DNA of 64,000 nucleotides from Ceratothoa steindachneri (taxonomy: Eukaryota; Arthropoda; Malacostraca; Isopoda; Cymothoidae), in NCBI GenBank assembly GCA_963969495.1, contig OZ018326.1, forward strand, positions 182,133,653 to 182,197,652. Direction: 5' to 3'. The first letter of the stretch is position 1. Each line of letters opens with the position of its first letter. A program made the translations under genes and the position numbers. Below the pieces are notes generated by a model. That model had not been told where the DNA came from and searched no databases. It worked only from the letters and a program-made list of their open reading frames with translations. Positions 58,990 through 64,000 of this stretch are shown piece after piece.

Positions 58990-60480
58990 ATTTATGTCTA
59001 TAACAAGGTGTGTGAGAGAAAAAAGGAAATATAGAAAAAGATAAAAAGTAGAAAAAAAGAACAAGAGAAAGAGAGAAAAAAGAAAGAAGAAAGAGAGAAG
59101 AAGAAAATGAAAAAAGAAAAAGATAAAAGAAAAGAGAGAAGGAGAGTGTGTGGTTGAGTGAGGAATTTGAGATAGAGAGAGAATTTCTGTTTGAGTGAGT
59201 TTGAGAAAGTGTTTTAGAGGCAATGTGTTTAAGAGAAAAAGAAAATGAGAGCGAGTTTGAAACAGATAAGAATATAGAGAGATTAATAGAGAGAAAGAGA
59301 TTGGGAGAGTCAGTTTGAACTGATATAAATATAGAGAGATTGAAGGAGAGAGATCGAGAGAGTGAGTTTAAAACAGATAGGCATTTGGAGAGATTGATAG
59401 ATATAGATTGAGAGAGAAGGATTTTGTGAGAGTGAGTTTGAGGCAAATATAAATATAAAGAGATTGATGGAGAGAGGTTAAAAGAGAGGAATATTGAGAG
59501 AGCGACTTTGAAAAAGATATAAATATTGAGAAATTAATGGAGATAGATTGGGAGAGAGGGATATTGAGAGAGAAAGGTATTGAGAGAGTGGGTTTGAAAC
59601 AGATAGGCGAATAGAGAGGTTGAAATAAGGGGATATTGAAAGAATGAGATTGAAACAGATATGAATATAGAGAGATTAATGAAGACAGATTGAAAGAGAG
59701 GAAAATTGAGAGAATGAGATTGAAACAAATATGAATATAAAGAGATTGGTGGAGAGAGATTGAGAGAGAGGGATTTTGTGAGAGTGAGTTTGAAACAGAT
59801 ATGAATACCGAAAGATTAAGGGAGAAGGATATTGAGAGAGCAAGTTTGAAACAGATATGAATATCGAGAGATTAATGGAGAGCGATTGAGAGAGAGGCAT
59901 ATTGAGAGAGTGACTTTGAAACAAATAGGAATATAGAGAGATTGAGTGAAAGGGATATTGAGAGAGCGACTTTGAATAAGATAGGAATATAAAAAAGATT
60001 ATTAGAGAGAGATTGAGAGAGTGATTTGAAACATATATGAATATAGAGATATTGATGGAGAGAGATTGAGAGAGAGGGATTTTGAAAGTGTGAATTTGAA
60101 ACATATGAATATAGAGAAATTGAGAGAGAGAGAGAGATATTGAGAGAGTGAGTTTGAAACAGAAATGAATATAGAAAGATGATGGAGAAAAGTAATGAGA
60201 GATATTAAGAATGTGAGTTTTAAACAGATAGGAATATAGAAATATTAATAAAGAGAGATTGAGAAACATAAATTAAGAGAGTGAGTTTGAGTGAGAGTGG
60301 GATCTATTAAGAGAAAGAGATAGTTTGTGAGAGAAATAAATCAGAGAGAGTTGTAGAGAGAGTTTGAGATAGAGAAATAGTTTTAAAGACTAAGAAAGTT
60401 TGAGAGAGAGACTGAGTTTCAGCGAGAAGGTTTGTGAGAGAGAGTTTGAACGAGAGAGTGAGATTGAGAGAGGCAATGCA
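58990..60480. repeat. GA-rich minisatellite / polypurine tract
   Basis: Strongly purine-biased on the plus strand. From about 59220 a degenerate unit of roughly 55-73 bases repeats: GAGAGTGAGTTTGAAACAGA + TATGAATATAGAGAGATTGATGGAGAGAGATTGAGAGAG. Complementary open frames (Ser/Leu/Phe-rich) are by-products of composition. Confidence 0.88.
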
Positions 60481-60714
60481 TTTGAGAAAGGGAGTTTGTT
60501 TCTTTGAGAATACAGAGAAAGAGAGTTTAGTGACAACTTGTAACTGTTAAGAGAGATTTAAATAATTGTTATGGATATTCTTATAGTATGTGAGACAGTC
60601 AATAAATATAAGGGAGTGTCATAAAATGTGAGATTGTGTGAGATTGAGTGAGGAAGTTGTGAAACTCTTTCAGTGTCAATATTTGTGTGATTGTGAGAGA
60701 TAGAGAGAGATTTA

Positions 60715-60825
60715 AAAAGAGAGTGCATTTTGCTATGTCTGCGGCGAATTTATTAAGACAAGAGCCTACAAAATGCATATATTGCCATGCCACTCGGCAG
60801 AGATGATGACAAACCTTGTGCACCT

Positions 60826-60878
<53 letters not shown>

Positions 60879-62320
60879 AATATAATGTTTTGTTTATTTA
60901 GATACTGGATTTTTTTAACATTTCTAATAACACTAAATGAAAATTATTTGTATATTTATACTTATTTTTTCATTTTGTTTTTTGGGGAATGGTACAGAAG
61001 ATAAAAAAGAGCTATGAATTTCGTAATCCCACGAATTTTGAGGAAACCAACTGACCACTCAAGCAATTGTTTCCAAACGTCTAGCAGGCAGAAATACGCC
61101 TTTTATCATGTATCCAGACATTCAGTCATCTATTACGCCAGTTCTGAGCTCCCCGTACCCAGTCCTCCAAAAAGAGAGCAGAAGTTTTTAGAAAGGAAAA
61201 GCAGTTCAGAAAAGGATGAAGTCATTGATCCAGATTACAAAGGTACAACTGAAGAGAGAAAGCCATACTACCCTAACTAAAATGAACTCAACGAGCATGT
61301 CAGAGATTTTGGCCCTACAAAGTCCAATGCGGAGCTTTTTACTTCGAGACTCAAGCAGTAGGATTTAGTAGATGACAATGTGAAAATATCAGGTCGGAGA
61401 AAGCGTTACCATTGTTTTTAAGTTTTTTTAAACGTCAAAATGAGCTTTGCTTTTGTTACAATGTGACCGGTCTGTTTGAGGCAATCGGAATCGCCTGTAA
61501 TTCCAACGATGGGCTCCTCTTCGTTGAAAGCTCGTTCAGGAGCCTCAAAGCAATGCTGGTTCATAACGGGAACTTGTATCTATCTCTTCCGCTTGCTTAC
61601 TCGATCCAGCTCAAGGAGGAATACAGTAGTGTCAAGATCTTCATAGATGTATTGAAATATGAAGAGTATGGTTGGGCAGTGGCCTTCTTGATGGGTCTCC
61701 AAGGGGGCTTTACCAGGTTTCTTTGCTACTTTGCCTTTGGGACTGCAGAGACACCGTGGCACACTACCATCATCTGGATTGGCCACAACGGACCGAGTTT
61801 ACTGTGGGGAGAAACAACGTCAAATGGAAGGCTTTGTTGGACCTCCGTAAAGTAATGTTTCCTCCTCTGCACTTAAAATTGGGCCGAAGGAAACAATTCG
61901 TCAGAGCTCTAGATATTTGCGGCAAAGGTGGAAGCCGGGGTGTTCGTCAGTCCACAAATAAAAAAGATCATGGAGTGCAAGGAATTTCCCAAGAACCTCA
62001 CTAGGTTGTGATAAAAAGCAGCGTTGGACAGCTTTATCGAAGTGTCTATGGGCTTCCTAGCTAATCACAAAAGCTGAAAACTATGTAGAGCTTGTTGAGA
62101 ACTTGGTGATAAACAACGGCAATATTGGTTGCAGCATGTCCCCGAAGGACCATATTTTTGACGGAGAACATGGAAGCGTACTCTTAGGAGCATGACGAGT
62201 GCTTTCATCAGGATCTACTGGACTTTGAAAGCCGCTGTCAAGGATCGTATCAAGAAAATCTGATGGAAGACTATATTTGGGGCCTGATTCGTGAAAGTAA
62301 TTTACAGTCTTATGCGTAAA
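60715..62320 (+). pseudogene. FHQD-motif family protein, copy B (broken)
   Basis: A second, diverged member of the family at 38326-40070. An N-terminal Cys-rich piece lies at about 60728-60826 (SAFCYVCGEFIKTRAYK, then MPLGRDDDKPCAPH in another frame). After a gap with a TA array the body resumes at about 61000: PRILRKPTDHSSNCF, YASSELPVPSPPKRE, ELNEHVRDFG, LCFCYNVTGLFEAIGIACNS, SFRSLKAMLVHNGNLYLSLP, DVLKYEEYGW, GLQGGFTRFLCYFA, PPLHLKLGRRKQFVRALD, AENYVELVENLV and IGCSMS, ending DECFHQDLLDFESRCQGSYQ and LMEDYIWGLIRES. Stops and frameshifts are frequent. Confidence 0.75.
60830..60875. repeat. (TA)n inside copy B
   Basis: Alternating TA between the Cys-rich piece and the rest of copy B. A TTTTTTGGGGAATGGTACAG run (60978-60997) before the resumed homology could be a splice acceptor, so this may be an intron. 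Confidence 0.9.
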
Positions 62321-64000
62321 TCACAAAAAACTACTCATTTCTAATATTTTAATTGTCTCACTTATTGAATTCTAGAATAAATATATGCTACTTTTGTATC
62401 ATGTCGTTTTGTTTCTACTTTATACAAATGAAAGTTCAAATTCGTCACTTCCTTCTAGAGGGAATAGGTAAATTTCATATAAATGTCATTATCCTGGACA
62501 CAAAAGCAAAGTTTGAAAAAGAAAACAGTGTTTTTTCATGTATTCTTGCCTAAAGCAAATATAAAATAACAGTTGCCCTACAAAGACAAAAATCGTGTTA
62601 TACAATGCATATCATTTTGTATATTAAATTATTATCGTTAAGTTAATCCTTTGCTGCAATAAGGAACAAACTCGCATCTGTTTCTTTGAAGCTTCCATTT
62701 AACGTACTCTAAATCCCCTCCGAATAGTCATTATTGCCCTTGTTGATTTCGGTAGTGAATCAAAGCTAAAGAAAATGAATACTACTGCAGCTATATAGTT
62801 GAGTTTCAGTAGTGGCAACAAAAATCTTATTGGAGCCAGACTAAAGCAAAAATAGGATGAAACGGCGAAAATATGCTAAATTAGAAAGATAATAGCTGCG
62901 ATGTTACTGCGTTAACCTTAAATAATGAGGCAAAGGAGCCTCATTATAACCTTTCTGTAATACTTTTGCACAAAGCGTACCAACCATGACAGTTACGAAC
63001 GTAAGAAATTTCGGGGGTGAAAACAAGAACTTAGTTGTAAAAATTCATAATACGACAAAAAAGTTGTATATTCGTTCGATTTTAAGGTGTTCTTTAGAAA
63101 TATATGGTTTCATCCAGAGGTAAACTTTAGCTAGAGACAATTGCTCCATAGACCATACAGTGAACTTCTTTTGCAGGAGCTTATTGCAAGAAATTTTCGC
63201 TGAATCTTAATTAAAAATAGCATTGAAGATATGTACATGGAGACATTAGATAACCTAAACGATTAATGTGCCATTATTTTTAATAGACTGTGCTATATTC
63301 TATATTTATATCGTAATTACTTTTTCCGATTGATTAGAACAGCGTTAGGGAGCCTTAAATTCGATTGAATTAAGCCTTCCGACGTTGAACTCAACAAGGC
63401 ATAGTGAGTGGTTCGAATATTTACCCCGTTGTAACGCTTTTGTACATCTATGCCACAAGTGCTCAAGTGACACCATCTAACTCCTCTTCGGCGTCGCAGA
63501 TTTATGGCCAACCATAAATCTTGTGATTTCTTCATAATAGTGTACATTTTTATTATGGTAATCCATGTGCATCATTAAAAGTAGGATCAAGCAAACATGC
63601 TAATTAATCACGACTACAAATTAACAACACGTTATCTTTAGTTATTTAATTTTGTTATATTTACCTTGCCTTTATGAACTAGAACTTAAAGATTAATATT
63701 TTTTGGCAATGCCACGAATGGCACACACACGTAGTTTCGAAATTTTTTTCACCCATTTTGTTTGGCATAGTTGAGGTTCGTCTCTCTTTATCTTTGCACT
63801 CGGATGGATAAAAGTGTAGGTGATGAAATCGGCAGCATTAATACAGGTCAGGTAAGTTTATATATAGGCATGAAGAGTTAATCGATCAGATCTACGGTTA
63901 TTTAATACATTTATGTAGTCACAATATAAGAGGCGGGTTCCCAACCTAACCTTCCCGCCCCTATGCTGCATGTGTCGAATGCCAGTTGGAATTTGTATCC
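62321..64000. other. Unannotated stretch
   Basis: AT-rich; no gene, repeat or RNA recognised. Short open frames carry no motif. Confidence 0.6.

Noticed and set aside
58988..60269. Long Ser/Leu/Phe-rich frames on the minus strand
   Set aside because: Shadow of the GA-rich minisatellite.

Overview
The window is gene-poor, AT-rich nuclear DNA from an invertebrate animal. Reasons: eukaryotic-style retroelements and DNA transposons, long (TA)n microsatellites, minisatellites, a 200-base assembly gap, and no bacterial gene organisation. The mix of Penelope-like elements, Gmr1-like Ty3/gypsy elements and several Tc1/mariner lineages fits an arthropod (chelicerate or crustacean) or a mollusc. The sequence alone does not fix the taxon. 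No intact host gene, tRNA gene or rRNA gene was recognised.

Layout. 1-2.4 kb: decayed Penelope-like element (PLE) on the minus strand. 3.5-4.1 kb: polypyrimidine tract. 4.7-5.1 kb: dispersed repeat family with internal subrepeats (other copies at 45.5 and 46.2 kb). 5.2-5.8 kb: long palindrome with ~240-bp arms. 5.8-6.8 and 9.65-10.2 kb: two mariner/Tc1 relics. 11-14 kb: PLE fragment between two copies of a ~175-bp direct repeat. 14.1-21.2 kb: nearly complete LTR retrotransposon on the minus strand, inserted in a (TA)n array and carrying the domain order gag-PR-IN-RT-RNase H of the Gmr1 lineage. 21.4-22.1 kb: small inverted-repeat elements. 22.6-25 kb: nothing recognised. 26.5-30.7 kb (perhaps to 31.3): second Gmr1-like element (+), with most of RT deleted. 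33.2 kb: tRNA-derived SINE head. 33.6-34.6 kb: 45-bp minisatellite. 34.8-35.2 kb: retroelement RNase H fragment. 35.7-36.2 kb: possible hAT-type MITE.

38.3-40.1 kb (-) and 60.7-62.3 kb (+) hold two diverged, broken copies of a multi-copy animal gene family with an N-terminal Cys-rich region and a C-terminal FHQD motif; I know of no function for it. Two stretches of the same 17-bp minisatellite (40.4-40.9 and 43.5-44.6 kb) flank a Tc1/mariner 3' end and a conventional Ty3/gypsy fragment. 47.0-48.5 kb holds two PLE fragments head to head. 48.5-49.0 kb holds an inverted-repeat element whose two arms each carry a hammerhead-ribozyme-like core. 51.1-52.5 kb: CR1/L2-like LINE relic. 52.7-53.6 and 54.2-55.5 kb: two mariner elements with terminal inverted repeats. 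55.6-58.25 kb: gag-only Gmr1 derivative. 59-60.5 kb: GA-rich minisatellite. The rest shows nothing I can name.

Nothing here forms a pathway. The coherent pattern is transposition and decay: retroelement ends lie against (TA)n arrays unusually often, several elements are nested or truncated by internal deletion, and the catalytic genes are broken. The most interesting items are the hammerhead-like arms, the integrase-before-RT element and the FHQD-motif family.
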